A stretch of DNA of 64,000 nucleotides. It comes from Metaphire vulgaris. Its lineage: Eukaryota > Annelida > Clitellata > Crassiclitellata > Megascolecidae. Within the stretch, counting starts at the first letter, position 1. Every line of letters begins with the position of its first letter. Location of the stretch: positions 2,732,984 through 2,796,983 of the forward strand of contig CM030861.1 of assembly GCA_018105865.1 (NCBI GenBank), written 5' to 3'. Of the stretch, positions 23,528 to 35,810 are shown piece by piece. Below the pieces are notes generated by a model. That model saw only the letters and a program-made list of their open reading frames with translations, made no database searches and was not told the DNA's origin. A program made the position numbers and the translations under genes.

Positions 23528-23720
23528 CAGTGGCGGCTCCACCGGGGGGCCAGGGGGGCCCGTGCCCCTATTGAGTGTCTGGCCCCCAGTGCCCCCCCCC
23601 CAGTTGGGACCATATACTTAATGCTCCATACATTAAACAACAAATGGTTGGCCCCCATGATTAGAAGTTGCCACCCCAACGCCCCCCCCCCCTACTTGCC
23701 AAATCCTGGAACCGCCACTG
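23528..23720. mobile_element. hAT MITE family A
   Basis: CAGTGGCGGCTCCACC to GAACCGCCACTG, 8-bp duplication GTCTGGGG and GTCTGGAG (7 of 8). Confidence 0.85.
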
Positions 23721-24037
23721 GTCTGGAGCGGAGCCCCCAATGGGGTCCAGGGACCAAGCCCCTGGTCAGGGAGTCAGAGGGCAAAGCCCTCTGAAGCTGA
23801 ACAACTTTTAATTTTACAACTTTAGAATTCGTTAGAATTACTATTCCACACGCAATGAATTAAATTGCTTTTAAACAATATTTTTATCTATCCGATAAAA
23901 TTTCTTGCAAATAGTAACATGGACGGCCATGGCGGGTCCCCAGTCCATTTGACGCACGACTGCTTCTTATACAGATAGATAAATGGAGAACTTGTTATAT
24001 AGATATAACCGGAAATACCGGAAAACAAGTTAAATCG

Positions 24038-24200
24038 ACTTCAGTCCGTGCTGAATCTGGCTGCACGAGTGGTCTTCGGTTGTCGCTGGAATGACCACAT
24101 CACGCCACTACTGAGGGATCGCCTCCACTGCCTACGTGTTCAACAGCGTATTGTTTACAAGCGTTGTTGGCTCACTTTCCGAGCCCTTTATAATAGCATA
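24038..24200 (+). mobile_element. CR1-like LINE C-terminal fragment
   Basis: Encodes LNLAARVVFGCRWNDHITPL and LRVQQRIVYKRCWLTFRAL, the conserved tail after the RT in CR1-like LINEs (usual form LNAAARLV..DHITPVLR.LHWLPV..RI.YK). 5' and 3' truncated. Confidence 0.75.
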
Positions 24201-24443
24201 ATACGACCCACACTGCCCAGAATATCTGAGTGCGCTGGTGCAGCGAACGACGTCAAATGAGTCGAGAATGGTTTTCTAGAATGAATGCACTAAAGTTGAC
24301 TAAACAGTGTCGTAGTAGCCAGGATTACGGAATATTATTATGCGGACCGCGTCGACATTTTCACGTTAAAAAGAGTTGACAAGCAAAAAACGTCATCTTT
24401 TGAACTGTTATGCGTTCTCATACACTGTCGTTACCCCCCTCCC

Positions 24444-24620
24444 CAGTGGCGGCTCCACCGGGGAGTCAGAGGGGCCCGTGCCCCCCTATTGAGTGCCTGG
24501 CCCCCTGTTGGGACCCTATACTTAATGCTACATACATTAAACAACAAATGGTTGGTCCCTCATGATTAGAAGTTGCCACCCCAGCGGCCCCCCACTTGCC
24601 AAATCCTAGAGCCTCCACTC
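24444..24620. mobile_element. hAT MITE family A
   Basis: CAGTGGCGGCTCCACC to GAGCCTCCACTC. The flanks are C-rich (CCCCTCCC and CCCCCGCC), so the target duplication cannot be scored cleanly. Confidence 0.75.
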
Positions 24621-24869
24621 CCCCCGCCAACATCACAATAGCTGGCCTGTTGCTACGCATGTACTAGCAGGAATTTAGGAAATACATGTAAGTAAAGTAT
24701 AGGGTCCCAACTGGGGATATGCATTCAGTATGGGGGGCAAGGGCCTCTCCTGAGTCCGGACTCCGGAGCCCCCTGTATACAGCCGTTAAAACAAGCGCTA
24801 AAGAAATTCGTGAGAAATTATTGAATTACATTATACATGCGAACCCTATTTAGAAACTATTCATATTAT

Positions 24870-25273
24870 CAGGCCCGCCGCAAGTGGAGGTGCAGGGGGT
24901 GCAGTGCACCCCCTGGAAAAATGTAGGGGGTGCAGTGCACCCCCTGGAAAGAAGAAGGGCTGCACCCCCTCTGCTCCCCCTTTCAGCTAAAATTCGTCAA
25001 AAAATTGCCAAAATTTGCTAAAACTGGCCCAAAAATTGCCAAAATTTGCTTAAATTGGTCCAAAATTGCCAACATTTGCAAAAAATGTGCAAAAAATCGC
25101 CAAAAATTTGCTAAAATTAGCCAATAATTGCTAAAATTGGCCATAAAATTGTCAAAATTTCCCGAAAATTTGCAAACAATTATCTTGCCCCAAAGAAAAG
25201 TGTGAAATGATGCTACTGCTTTTATCTGGAGAAAATCTGCACCCCCTGATGAAAATTCGTTCCGGCGGGCCTG
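24870..25273. mobile_element. hAT MITE with CAGGCCCGCCG ends and internal tandem repeats
   Basis: Ends CAGGCCCGCCGCAAG and TCCGGCGGGCCTG with perfect 8-bp duplication CATATTAT (24862-24869, 25274-25281). The interior holds a duplicated GGGGGTGCAGTGCACCCCCT palindrome (~24895-24945) and about eight degenerate units of TTGCCAAAATTTGCTAAAA (24993-25180). Confidence 0.88.
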
Positions 25274-25281
25274 CATATTAT

Positions 25282-26580
25282 TATTTTTAGAACCGTAATT
25301 ATCCATGCATATAAATGGCCGGTCGCGACTCTATATAGTAACCACAACGCAATATGTACGAACTTAAATGGTTGAAAGATTTAGTCAGGGTGTGCGGTGA
25401 CAGCTGTTTAGGAGAAATTTCGTTACGTGGTTTTACTAGTGTTGGGTTATGGTGTTAGCCAAAGCCTTCTATATTTAGAAGGCTTTGTGTTGACATATTA
25501 TTCCGCAAATTAGTTTCAAAGGACGATTCACTTTCATATCGCCCAATAACTGCGCTCGACGACATTCACGAATTTCCGGTGGTCTATTATTAGAAGAGAT
25601 TGCGAAAAGTTGAAAGTGGTATTTCCAACGATCGAACGGGCGCCCGAGAATCCGAGATGGTTGTCAAAAGGTTTTGTCACTCGCTTGATTATTAGTCATT
25701 GACGAAAACCGATACACTGTAGTAAAAAAATGGTCTTCTGCGAATGCGAGTGGTTCTCACGCAAACACCTTCAAGTCTTAAACACAATTATTTTATATTA
25801 TTAGTAATACTGTGAGTTTAAGTGGTTTTAGGAGGCTAAGTAAGCCTGTGTGAAAGTACCGACTACCGACACGTTCTAGATCTTGTACCTACATATTTTT
25901 TCCTTTTCAATGCACAGGTAGACTTGAATATTGTAAATCTTCATCATTGGCGTACCCATGAGACCTGGGATTCAATTCAATCAATCAACTTCTATGGCGC
26001 CATTGTGATACTGCCTGGGACATTAGCCGATGGTGCACCAAATCCAATCCGAATTAGTGCCAGATAAAGCTGGAAAAGCCTGGTATTAATGGTCCGTCAG
26101 ATCATCGGGGGGAGGGGGGCAATCTAAGTGGAGAGGCCAAACCAGATTTGTGCAAAACCTATCAGAAATTTTTAGGGGTTCGGGGCTGGGCTGAATATGT
26201 CGACATAATCGAAACGCCTGGCTGTATTGCAGCGTTTCACCACTCAGTAATAAACGACACCTTTTATGAATCTGTCCTCGTCCCATGATAGGCCTATGCT
26301 GCTAGTGCATGAGGATCAGGACTGACGGGGCGGAGAATGGCGCTGGAAGAGAGTGATCTCTGAATTTCCAGAAGGAATTTCTTTTCCATATCGTCAGATT
26401 AGACTGACTCATTAGAGTGATATTATGTTTATCAAGATAATAAATAATTAGGTGAAATCGCTTAAGTTACCCTTCGCATCTTTTCTTGCTGCGTGATTGA
26501 TTGATAGCTCGATATGATATGAAGTGTTGAATGAATAATATTATCATTGCTCATATAGGCATAGACCTAGATATAAATAG
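25282..26580. other. Intergenic; short repeat pieces only
   Basis: Contains a degraded copy of the recurrent hairpin at 25821-25860 and, near 25985-26085, a dispersed repeat (CTTCTATGGCGCCATTGTGA..GATGGTGCACCAAATCC) also seen near 41500. No gene seen. Confidence 0.4.
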
Positions 26581-26610
26581 GTAGTCGGCTGAAGATTGAG
26601 ACCGATCAGA

Positions 26611-26684
26611 GGCCCGTTAGCTCAGTTGGTTAGAGCGTCGTGCTAATAACGCGAAGGTCGTGGGTTCGATCCCCATACGGGCCA
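26611..26684 (+). tRNA. tRNA-Ile (anticodon AAT)
   Basis: A 74-nt cloverleaf. Acceptor stem GGCCCGT pairs with ACGGGCC, discriminator A. D stem GCTC/GAGC. Anticodon stem TCGTG/CGCGA (one T-G pair) with loop CTAATAA, giving anticodon AAT for Ile AUU/AUC after A-to-I editing. Variable loop AGGTC; T stem GTGGG/CCCAT with loop TTCGATC. A box TAGCTCAGTTGG and B box GGTTCGATCCC are intact. No encoded CCA and no intron, as in eukaryotic nuclear genes. TTTT at 26689-26692 is the likely Pol III terminator. Confidence 0.95.
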
Positions 26685-26688
26685 TACA

Positions 26689-26692
26689 TTTT
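26689..26692 (+). terminator. Pol III terminator for tRNA-Ile
   Basis: A run of four T starting five bases after the tRNA 3' end. Confidence 0.6.
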
Positions 26693-26697
26693 GGGAA

Positions 26698-26760
26698 CGG
26701 AGGATGGCAGAGTGGGTTACGCGACAACGGTTATAGACAAAGGTTTATAGACCTTCGACG
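26698..26760 (+). repeat. SINE-head-like fragment beside the tRNA
   Basis: GGAGGATGGCAGAGTGGGTT resembles the A-box head of the SINE family described at 30758 and 37503 (GATGGCAGAGTGGGTTA). The rest does not match, so this may be a truncated copy. Confidence 0.4.
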
Positions 26761-26899
26761 AATCAATGGCAGAAAATCGCGATTCTCCACATGCGTCTTT
26801 GAAATCTATCCCATACATTCAGGACCGCCTCGTAGGGGAGGGGGCGCGAAAGGGGCATGTTGCCCGGGTCCCGCTTTAAAGGGGAGCCCCTAATTTTTA

Positions 26900-27360
26900 C
26901 AGGATAGATCATCGTATGCACTCGGTGAGTTGCTTGCGCCTGGCAGTAAATGAGTAGAGGTTGTAAAGGTCGACAGTTCTGAGTTCGTCCTTTCTTTCTT
27001 TCGTTCCTTCTCTCTCCCGAGTACTAGGCCTACTCGTTCTCGGCGCAATCGCTGTCTCTCACGTACGCATGTATCCGATTTTGACTTAGTTTCATTACAA
27101 TTTTCTTATTTTCTTGGTCTACGGAGAAATCGCGAAAACAGTGAAGTCTAGCGGGAGATCGGGAGACTGACAGTAAAAGCGGAGGCGGGCATATCCATGG
27201 ACTACTAAATGAAGTGGACAGCTAATTGTCTAAGTTACCTGACATCAAGGGGTTGAAAAATACAGCGATCTGTGTATTTTCACGCAATTTTGGATTTTAT
27301 CAACTTGCATTATTGCTCGAAAATTAGTGAATTAGAAAATTACAATATTTGATTGAGTCT
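26900..27360. other. Intergenic, nothing recognised
   Basis: Slightly CpG-richer sequence with a CTTTCTTTCTTTCGTTCC run, no supported exon. Confidence 0.35.
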
Positions 27361-27367
27361 TCCTACC

Positions 27368-27469
27368 CCGCTGTTGGGACTAATACATACATACAACAAA
27401 TAGTTGCCCCCATACTTAGAAGTTGCCACCCCAACGCCCCCCACTTGTCAAATCCTGGAGCCGCCACTG
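27368..27469. mobile_element. hAT MITE family A, truncated
   Basis: Right half only: GTTGGGAC, CAACAAATAGTTGCCCCCAT, AGAAGTTGCCACCCCAACG and the end AATCCTGGAGCCGCCACTG. The left terminus is missing. Confidence 0.75.
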
Positions 27470-27761
27470 TCCCAGGCTTAAGAAAGCTAAAAAAAGAATA
27501 GGTATACACCATTGTCTTGCATTTTATTCCTCTTCCTAACGATCCGTGCAAAATTTTAAAAATTGGGACAATGGTCCACAATCTGGTCTGAAGCAAACAC
27601 CCTTCCAAAAAATTATACTTTTTGTTCCAAGATAAAACCTAACTATGGTGAACGACAAAGTTGTGGAAGAATGTAATTAGGCTGATCGCCTAAGCGATTC
27701 CGTGACGTCATGCATATAATTAAAATAAATGGTCAAACTGCGCTCAGCTGTTTTTGCAAAT

Positions 27762-29030
27762 GGACAGTTGGGATAGTGAGACAGTTCTAGTCTGCGTCAC
27801 TGTTTTCCGAAATAAAGCTGTTAGAATCAGACATCAGCAAAACTTTGTAGTGAAATCTAACAATCAGTTGTTGAATAAAACGTTGGGGAAGTTCAGAAAA
27901 AAGGATGAACTTGTGCATAGGCAATGTCTAATATAGCGTTAAGTAAAAACAGTTTTTTAATCATCTTAATTTGTCTACAAACACACACACACACACTTGG
28001 AGGTAATCATCCACATACAGTTAAGTTAAGCAATGCTAATAAAGAATAGACCATCTTCACCAATTTGCAATGTTAACATTTCAATTTTGAGTTATAATTT
28101 TTAAACAAATTTCTTGTTGGCTCTTCCCCTACCAAATAAATTAACTAGTTATAGGGATTTTTGATGTCGACGACCCATGAGTACGAGTGAAACTGCAGTG
28201 ATATCAGTACGATGGTTAAACGTTTGACCAGTAGCGTCATTTCTTTTAGACAGAGATAATTTTATGGTCAAATTTTGACAAATTTTTGCAAATCTTATAC
28301 AAATTTTGGGTCAAATGACGCCACTCCGTTTGGCTAGTAGGCATCAAACTTTAACAGTTACTGAACGTATGCCCTCAGCCCTTTGTCCGTCCACGAAAAT
28401 ATGCAATTTGATATTATTAAAAGGTAGGATTGCATGATGTTGAGTTGGCCTCAGACGATCCGGATTCATCGGAGTTGGCCCAGTTGGATCAGAAGAGGTG
28501 AGAGTCCAAAATGTCCATCTGGTAACGTTCTTGGACCAAAGTTCTGTCGTCGACATGGTTAGGCTGACATCTCTGCTTTTGCTCTGTCAGTCGACGACTC
28601 GACGGGCAGGGGAACGGGAAAACGAAAAAAGTTTTCAAACAAATGTCAGTTTTCCCTATTGTCATTTGCGTCTGTTCCATAACAACAGTGTTTGATGGGC
28701 ATTCATCAATTTTATCGCGGAACAAATTAAACTTTCTGAAAAGATTTATTAATTCACAATACCGCGTGAATTGTCTATTTTTTGGACCATTTGCATACGC
28801 ATGCGCAGTGGCGTGACCTCCTTTAGGACCGATTCTAATTTTAGTTCTGCGATAAGCCTAATTGGAATGAAATAAATGGAAAATTTTGAAACTTTTACAA
28901 TATTTTTTGAGATGTTGAGACATAGTTCTAGTCTGCGTCACTGATTCCTCAAAACCACAGCCTTCTACACATCAGATGACCAAAAATCTAATAATGGTAA
29001 TGAATATTCTTTAGGGGAAGTACGACCCTT
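27762..29030. repeat. Duplicated dispersed repeats of unknown type
   Basis: Bases ~27762-27905 and ~28914-29025 share ACAGTTCTAGTCTGCGTCAC, then ACATCAG and ATTCT/GGGGAAGT-like pieces. A second pair, ~28555-28640 and ~30178-30270, shares GGTTATGCTGACATCTC-like sequence and GAACGGGAAAAC. No coding motif is recognised. Confidence 0.45.
28229..28326. mobile_element. Short hAT MITE family C (CAGTAGCGTCATTT)
   Basis: Ends CAGTAGCGTCATTTC and AAATGACGCCACTC, 8-bp duplication CGTTTGAC and CGTTTGGC (7 of 8). Only 98 bp long. Confidence 0.75.
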
Positions 29031-29154
29031 GTTAAAATCTGTTAATTTCTAAAGGCTTCCAAAAGATGCAAAGAAGTGATCCTTACGAAGATGGCTCAAT
29101 CTCGCTTGAAAGATTTTTTCAAAGTTGTGGGTCATTCATGCCGGAATCATTTAA

Positions 29155-29800
29155 TCACTGAGGGGAGTGGGCAAGACCCTATCGAGCTATGGAGGAAATG
29201 ATTTTATAAAGAGAAATGATTTTAGTTTGGAAAGAAAAACATGAGGAGGATGTTGCAAGCGGGGAGAAAATTGTGAATCAGAGTTTGTTATTTGGCTTTG
29301 ACACAGGACAGTAGGGATATTGGAATTGAGTTCCAAAAATCAGGCTAAGCTAAGAAAAAACGATTGCAAATTTTGAGAGATGATTGATTCAGAGGTCGAA
29401 GGAGAGTTAATGAGAAGAGGATCTAATAGATCCAGGTTGTAATGGAATTATCAGATTTCTTAGGTAGACTAATTTTGATGTATAATAGTTATAAGTCATC
29501 ATATTATTTTATATTCAATAATTCTGTTATTAATAGCCAGTGTGATTTGAATAATGGTTAATGTGGCAAAATTTAGGCGATTTAGTTACTGCACGAAAGG
29601 CATTTTGAATCGATTGCAGTTTGCATATGGAAGCCTTTGGAAGATTGTGAAAAGTGAGTTCAAGTCTAACTAGAGTGAACTATTGAGTAAAAATATAGTT
29701 GTAACTAGTTTTAATATACTTTTCCACAAAGTAGTTATTCACTAATGAGCATAACTACTTTTTGATAGTTAGATATTTGAGCTATGGGAAGGTTCTGCAA
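29155..29800 (-). mobile_element. Old CR1-like LINE 3' relic
   Basis: A diverged relative of the 7485-8185 copy in the same orientation: GAGCTATGGAGGAAATGATT, GAATTGAGTTCCAAAA, CGATTGCAAATTTTGAGAGA and GCACGAAAGGCATTTTGAAT align with the younger copies. No open frame. Confidence 0.7.
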
Positions 29801-30410
29801 CGCTCAAAAAAAAATATCCATTGAGGTAATCATCTTCATTTTTTAAACACCATCTCAAACAATGCATGGACGATCATCAATTCTATCAAAATGTTGGGAC
29901 TGATGTCTGATTAAAAGGACAATTAATGTAAGAATGAGACAAAGATATGATCATAAAACTATACAGTCAGCAATGAAGTTTTTATATGACCGTGACGGCA
30001 TTTTGGCCGTTGACGCCGAATATAATTATGTGAGTCTAATTGGTTATTCCTATTTAATCTTATCAAGTTAGACGATGCTTATGGTTAATTCTGTTAAGTC
30101 AGATTACTATTATTCCTTATACTCCCACTCACTGAGACGCCACTTGGACCTGTATTTTTGGTACCGCTCCAAGATAGGTTATGCTGACATCTCGTTAACT
30201 TGCACTTGCCGTCTGTACTTGGCAGCGAGGTTGGCAGTTGAACGGGAAAACAAAAAAACAACAAGGGCGATCCCTGGGTTACATCCGACGTCTCTTCCAG
30301 TAAAAACGACAGAGTCTCATCAATTATGACCAATTAAGCTGTCGTCTGAAAAGATGTTCCTTATCTCAGGATTTGAATCTAATATTGTCATCATTTTTTT
30401 CGACCGGAGC

Positions 30411-30731
30411 CAATGGCGTAGCCAAGGAGGGGTTTGGGGGTTAACCCCTGGTTGCCCGACCCAAGTTTTTTCATTGTCTTTCACACATTTTTTTCAATTT
30501 TCGGACGCGGTTTTGGGGGTTAAGACCTCCTTGGCTGCCCCGGACCAAAAATTTTACAGCGAACGCAATTAAGTATAAGGTGACGACCCGTTTTTTGCTT
30601 GTCAGCACTGGCGAAGGAAAGCAAAGTGACGAAGGAGTGATCACACAAAGATGGCCTTTTCTCGGTTGTCAAGATTTTTTCGAAGTTGGAAATCATAACC
30701 CCCCCTTCCGGAATCCCTGGCTACTCCACTG
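30411..30731. mobile_element. hAT MITE family B
   Basis: CAATGGCGTAGCCAAGG to CCTGGCTACTCCACTG with a perfect 8-bp duplication ACCGGAGC (30403-30410, 30732-30739). Confidence 0.85.
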
Positions 30732-30757
30732 ACCGGAGCTCCGTCCCAAGACCCCTT

Positions 30758-31182
<425 letters not shown>

Positions 31183-31250
31183 TATAATGTGATTTTAAGT
31201 GGTTTGAGGCTGTAAGCCAGTGTGTGTGCAACTGAAATTATCGGTCTGTA
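31183..31250 (-). mobile_element. SINE/LINE 3' hairpin fragment
   Basis: GATTTTAAGTGGTTTGAGGCTG then TAAGCC and GTGTGTGCAAC: a decayed copy of the recurrent hairpin, tail facing the TAA run. Confidence 0.55.
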
Positions 31251-31363
31251 GACTGTAGAAGTAGCAATACATGGCACATGAAGAAGAAGAAGACTGTAGA
31301 AACTTTGGCTCCCCATTTGGGAACCCTGTCTATACACACCAAGCACTAATTCCACTGACAGTG

Positions 31364-31373
<10 letters not shown>

Positions 31374-31446
<73 letters not shown>
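31374..31446. repeat. (TG)n microsatellite
   Basis: About 36 uninterrupted TG units. Confidence 0.97.
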
Positions 31447-31447
<1 letters not shown>

Positions 31448-32023
31448 GTGTGCCATGTGTCTTAGGTTATTTGCAGATCTTAACAATGCATGCATGTGTG
31501 TCTGTATAGGCGTACATGTATTGTATAATGGCATGCACGCCATGCCTACACTCTCTGTATAGGCTACTATAGACAAGTCTTTATTCGCTCTAATTTGGAC
31601 GAAGCTCATGATTGAGATCAAACAATACGAGCGCTATTCTGCTTATCAAAGTGAAGTATAGGCTACTATAGAGCGATAGAAAGACGAACTTTTCTATCAT
31701 CATAATTATATCCTAACAATAGGCTCCTATCTGATGCACTCAACGGTCTCTGCGTATGCCTTTGAAAAAGGCAATTATTCGCGTTTACGCCTCCCACTCG
31801 TCTCAGTCTAATCAAAACAAATCCAATTACTGACTTCAGACTCCATCTAAAGTGGATGAATCTATTTGAGAAATTTTCATAAAAACATTTCTACTGCCAG
31901 TCAGAAAGTAGCGCATTACTCGGCAAAAAGCAAAACGCCTTTCTATAAGGGGACCTTCAGGATAGCAATGCCCCCATCGCCCATCGTTAAGATCCGGCAC
32001 TGCTCCTAATATAGGCCTATATT

Positions 32024-32201
32024 CAGTGGCGGCTCCAGGATTTGGCAAATGGGGGGGCCGTTCGGGTGGTAACTTCTAAGTACGGGGGCCCAACCATTTG
32101 TTGATAGGTATGTAATAGTAAGTATATTGTATAGGTCCCAACAGGGGAGGCTATAGGGGGCAGGCATTCAATAACAGGGGTGGCAAGTGGAACCACCACT
32201 G
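32024..32201. mobile_element. hAT MITE family A
   Basis: CAGTGGCGGCTCCAGG to GGAACCACCACTG with the family core. The flanks do not give a convincing duplication. Confidence 0.78.
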
Positions 32202-32307
32202 CCTAGGCATTCAATCAGCCCAAGACATGTATTAAAACAGCTGACAAAACAGCCTGGAAAAAACTCCTCTGCCAAGCTGGAATTCTCCACTGATGGAAGG
32301 AACTTAA

Positions 32308-32586
32308 CAGGATTTGGAAATGGCCGATGGAAAGAACCCTAACAGGCCTGTATTAAAACGATGGAGACAAAACAGGCCTGCATGAAAATGGCCGATGGAA
32401 GGAACTCCTAACAGGCCTGTATGGAAATGGCCGATGGAAAGAACTCCTAACAGGCCTGTATGGAAATGGCCGATGGAAGGAACTCCTAACAGGCCTGCAT
32501 GGAAATGGCCGATGGAAGGAACTCCTAACAGGCCTGCATGGAAATGGCCGATGGAAGGAACTCCTAACAGGCCTGTATAAAACACT
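32308..32586. repeat. 39-bp minisatellite, about 6-7 copies
   Basis: Units of 39 bp contain ATGGCCGATGGAAGGAACTC and CTAACAGGCCTGTATGGAA, with A/G and T/C variants between units. The unit is 13 codons long and stop-free in several frames, so it creates shadow frames (repeating EGTPNRPVWKWPM and VRSSFHRPFPCRP). A single related segment, CTCCTAACAGGCCTG.., recurs at 34043-34076. Confidence 0.92.
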
Positions 32587-32876
32587 GAGCCGAACGCCGC
32601 GCGGGGAAACGACGACGCCGACAGCAGAACGGATCTCCATCCGCGAGAAGCTGAGGGAGGGAGTTAACCTTCAGAGCCTACGACTATGCGCGGCGGCGGC
32701 CATACAGACAGTTTGCCTTTAACGCGGCGGTCGAAGCCTTTTCTGTGATAACAAAGTTCGTCTTTCTTTCGCTCTACAGCGTCAGAACTATGCGCCAGCC
32801 CATATGCAGATGGACCTAAACTTAGGCGGCCTATGCAGCGCCTAGAGGCCGATTGTCACACGCCAACCCTCTAGGA

Positions 32877-33771
32877 CAGCGGTGTCCAACCTTCATGCTC
32901 TTGCGGGCCGCACAGAAATGTTTAGACCCTTGGCTGGCCAAGCAAGTTGTAGCACTTAATATTGCATAATTATGATATATGTACGCATGCCATATAAAAC
33001 TGTTATAAAATAATCAGAAGCGTCATTTAGGGGTGGGGGGAGGGAAGGTGCCGGGGCCCCAAGGAAATGAAGGAATAATGCATTAAGTAGTGTAAGACTA
33101 GGCCTATAGTAAGTGTTAACCAAAAAATAAAAAAAACACTTCGGTGGTAACTGCTATAAACAGCTATATTGCTATAATATTATTATTTTAACATAGTATT
33201 CCAGGTTAAAATTAAGTAGCAAGTAAGTATTAGTATTCTACCGGCTTAGTGTCTTAGTTAGATTTAGTAAGGCTATATAGTGACAATCATTCGAGTGATT
33301 ATGTTCAATTTCAATCTAATGATCCATTCTATTCTATTGAGTGAAAACTTTCTAATCTAGTGCGAGCACTGCGGAAAAGGATTTTCTCTAACAATTCCAG
33401 CAATATCAATATCAATGATTGTGGCGCCAAGTCGTATACAAGAAACGAAAGTGTTTTTACTTTAGCAAACTGCTCAAAATCATCAAAATGGCGTCAAATT
33501 TGAATTGAGCGAGAACGAGGCTCGCAGCGAGATGACAAATGTAAGCAAGTTAGTAATAAGTAGCAAATACGTAAGTTTAATTACCACCGTCACCTGTGGT
33601 GTGGATAAGTAAGCAATTTGGTAACCTCCTAGTCCAAGTATAGTCCTATAAAATAACGGTAATAACCGGTCCTATAGCAAAAATTGTTATTTTCCCAAAC
33701 TCGGTGGCGGACCGGATGAAACTGGTCCGCGGGCCGGATCCGGCCCGCGGACCGCCAGTTGGACAACCCTG
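32877..33771. mobile_element. hAT element (CAGCGGTGTCCAACC ends), 895 bp, non-coding
   Basis: Ends CAGCGGTGTCCAACC and GTTGGACAACCCTG are flanked by a perfect 8-bp duplication CTCTAGGA (32869-32876, 33772-33779). GCGGGCCGCAC near the left and GGGCCGGATCCGGCCCGCGG near the right are the usual GC-rich subterminal parts. No transposase frame seen. Confidence 0.9.
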
Positions 33772-34119
33772 CTCTAGGAAGACGCTTTTATGCAGGAGAC
33801 TTGGGTAGCCGGACCCAGCGGAACATCCGTCTCCGAATACATGGAGACAACAGACTGGATGGCGCCCAGACTGACAATTACGCAGTGTTTTATCCAGACT
33901 CCAGGACTTGGGGAGGGGGAATTGAGGCTTTCGGGGGAATCGTCTTGGTTGGAGGGGAAAAGACACAGTTCAATGCAAAATTTGTGTAAGTACTGGGATT
34001 TTGGGGGGGGGGGGGATTTTGAAGTTTGGGGGGAATCTCCCCTCCTAACAGGCCTGTATAAAACACTGCAATTACGTCGGTGATTTTCCAGCGGAAACAT
34101 GTACACACTGTGTACTACA

Positions 34120-34313
34120 CAGTGGCGTATTTAGGCATGTTCAACTTGTTCCACGGAACAGGGACCCTACACATAAGAGACCCCCACATAGTGACTGATG
34201 TGACATTTTTTGCTCGTCACAATGCGCAGCGAGGGAGGGAAGGGTAGTCTGGACAAGACCCCAGGACATTCGAAAGTTGGAACAAGACCCACACAATCCT
34301 AAATACGGCCCTG
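34120..34313. mobile_element. Possible hAT MITE (CAGTGGCGTATTTAGG)
   Basis: Ends CAGTGGCGTATTTAGG and CCTAAATACGGCCCTG are inverted repeats of ~16 bp. The 8-bp flanks do not match. Confidence 0.6.
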
Positions 34314-34363
34314 CTTGTGCATAGCCTACATAGGCTACATGGCGCTACACAATCAATGACCAG

Positions 34364-34602
34364 CAGTGGCGTAGCCAGAGTTCCGGAATAGGGGGCGGGT
34401 AATCACATAGATATTTTTTAGTAAAAGTATCCGAATAACAGAAATGCTCGTCAATAACTTAACACATTCACGTGTTCTCTTCAAACATACAACCGGTACC
34501 TACACCCTCCCCCTCCCCCAATTTCTTGGCGGTTTTGCGCAAGTTCCAAGACCTGTCCCAGATAGAATTTAGGGGGGGGCGTTAGTCGTTACTACGCCAT
34601 TT
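34364..34602. mobile_element. hAT MITE family B, degraded right end
   Basis: Left end CAGTGGCGTAGCCAGAG, right end ACTACGCCATTT. Flanks ATGACCAG and ATGACTAA agree at 6 of 8 positions. Confidence 0.65.
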
Positions 34603-34696
34603 ATGACTAACGGAACGAGATAATTTCGTTCTAAATTCTCTAAAACAAGTCGGGTCTCGAACATAAGTCGGGTCTCTAATACAAACCGGAGGCAAG

Positions 34697-35051
34697 CAGT
34701 GGCGTAGCGAGGTCTCGTCGCGTGCCGCCCATGGCTCCTGTAAAAAATGCCGCCCCAACCTGCTCCTATTATTATAACTGACAATCAAAAAAAAGTTGGT
34801 CGCGGCCGAATTTACCGCCCCTTCTAAATTTTGCCGCCCCTTCGCTAAAACTCTTCGACAACCCGACTCAATTTGCCGAAAAAGGTAATCGCCGTTCAAT
34901 TTCCGCCCCTTTCAAATTTTGCCGCCCCTTCGCTAAAACTCTCCGACAACCTGACAAGCAAAAAAAGTCATCGCCGCTCAGTTTACCGCCCCTTCATGTG
35001 TGCCGCCCATGGCTCGAACCATAGTATAGCCATTGGCACGCTACGCTACTC
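34697..35051. mobile_element. hAT MITE family B
   Basis: CAGTGGCGTAGCGAGG to ACGCTACGCTACTC with perfect 8-bp duplication GAGGCAAG (34689-34696, 35052-35059). Contains a duplicated TTTTGCCGCCCCTTCGCTAA segment. Confidence 0.85.
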
Positions 35052-35720
35052 GAGGCAAGTCATTTGTTTTGCTAGAAGCCGATAGCTTTTACAGTATAGG
35101 CCTATAATAGGGGATTTGCGGTTAATTCGAAAGCATTTCTTAGAAGGACCTTTTAAAAATCTGCAGTGATACACAAAATGTGCAGCGATGAAACGAAAAT
35201 GTGCACTTGTGCAGTGTTAAAATGACAATTTTCTGTGCTTTGCCTTTGTGCAGTGATTACTTTTCCGGACGACCTTTTTGCTTGTTTTTTACTCGCATCT
35301 ACACAAATTTTCTGAGTTTATTGGAGTGATAAATTTTCATTGAAAATGCTCTGTTTCTAAGACGTAGGCTATTTATACATTCCGTAATCGAAAAATGACC
35401 AAATCATCGGCACTTGGGCTGACAGCAATTAGAACGGATCCCGGATTTTTCCGATAATAGACAGCATAGTCAGATAGCAGCTACACAAGTCACAGGGTGA
35501 CAGAAACATCAGGTGTAGTGAATCAAGATGAATCCCTTGAAAAAATGAATCCCACCTCATTATTACATGTACATGTATAATAAAGAATCTCTGCATAGAA
35601 TTTATACTGTCAACAATAATTTTTAAAAAACAGCACATTTGTATACAAAATTTATACGTTTCCAGATCTTTATATTAGCCTATATATTATGTGTTTGATT
35701 TGACTTTTTTGACTTACATA

Positions 35721-35810
35721 CAGTGGCGGATTTCTGAGTGCAGTGGCACATAACTTAATGCTACATACATTAAATAACAAATGGTTGCATGATTTGCCAA
35801 ATCCTAACTG
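35721..35810. mobile_element. Deleted hAT MITE family A copy
   Basis: CAGTGGCGGATTTCTGAG, internal TAATGCTACATACATTAAA and CAAATGGTTG, end GCCAAATCCTAACTG. About half the usual length. Confidence 0.65.

Noticed and set aside
24993..25180. CRISPR-like repeat array
   Set aside because: The ~20-bp units are adjacent and degenerate with no unique spacers, inside a hAT MITE in a eukaryotic genome.
32304..32640. Repeat proteins of 61-95 codons on both strands
   Set aside because: Product of the 39-bp minisatellite, whose unit is 13 codons; both strands are open, as expected for such a unit.
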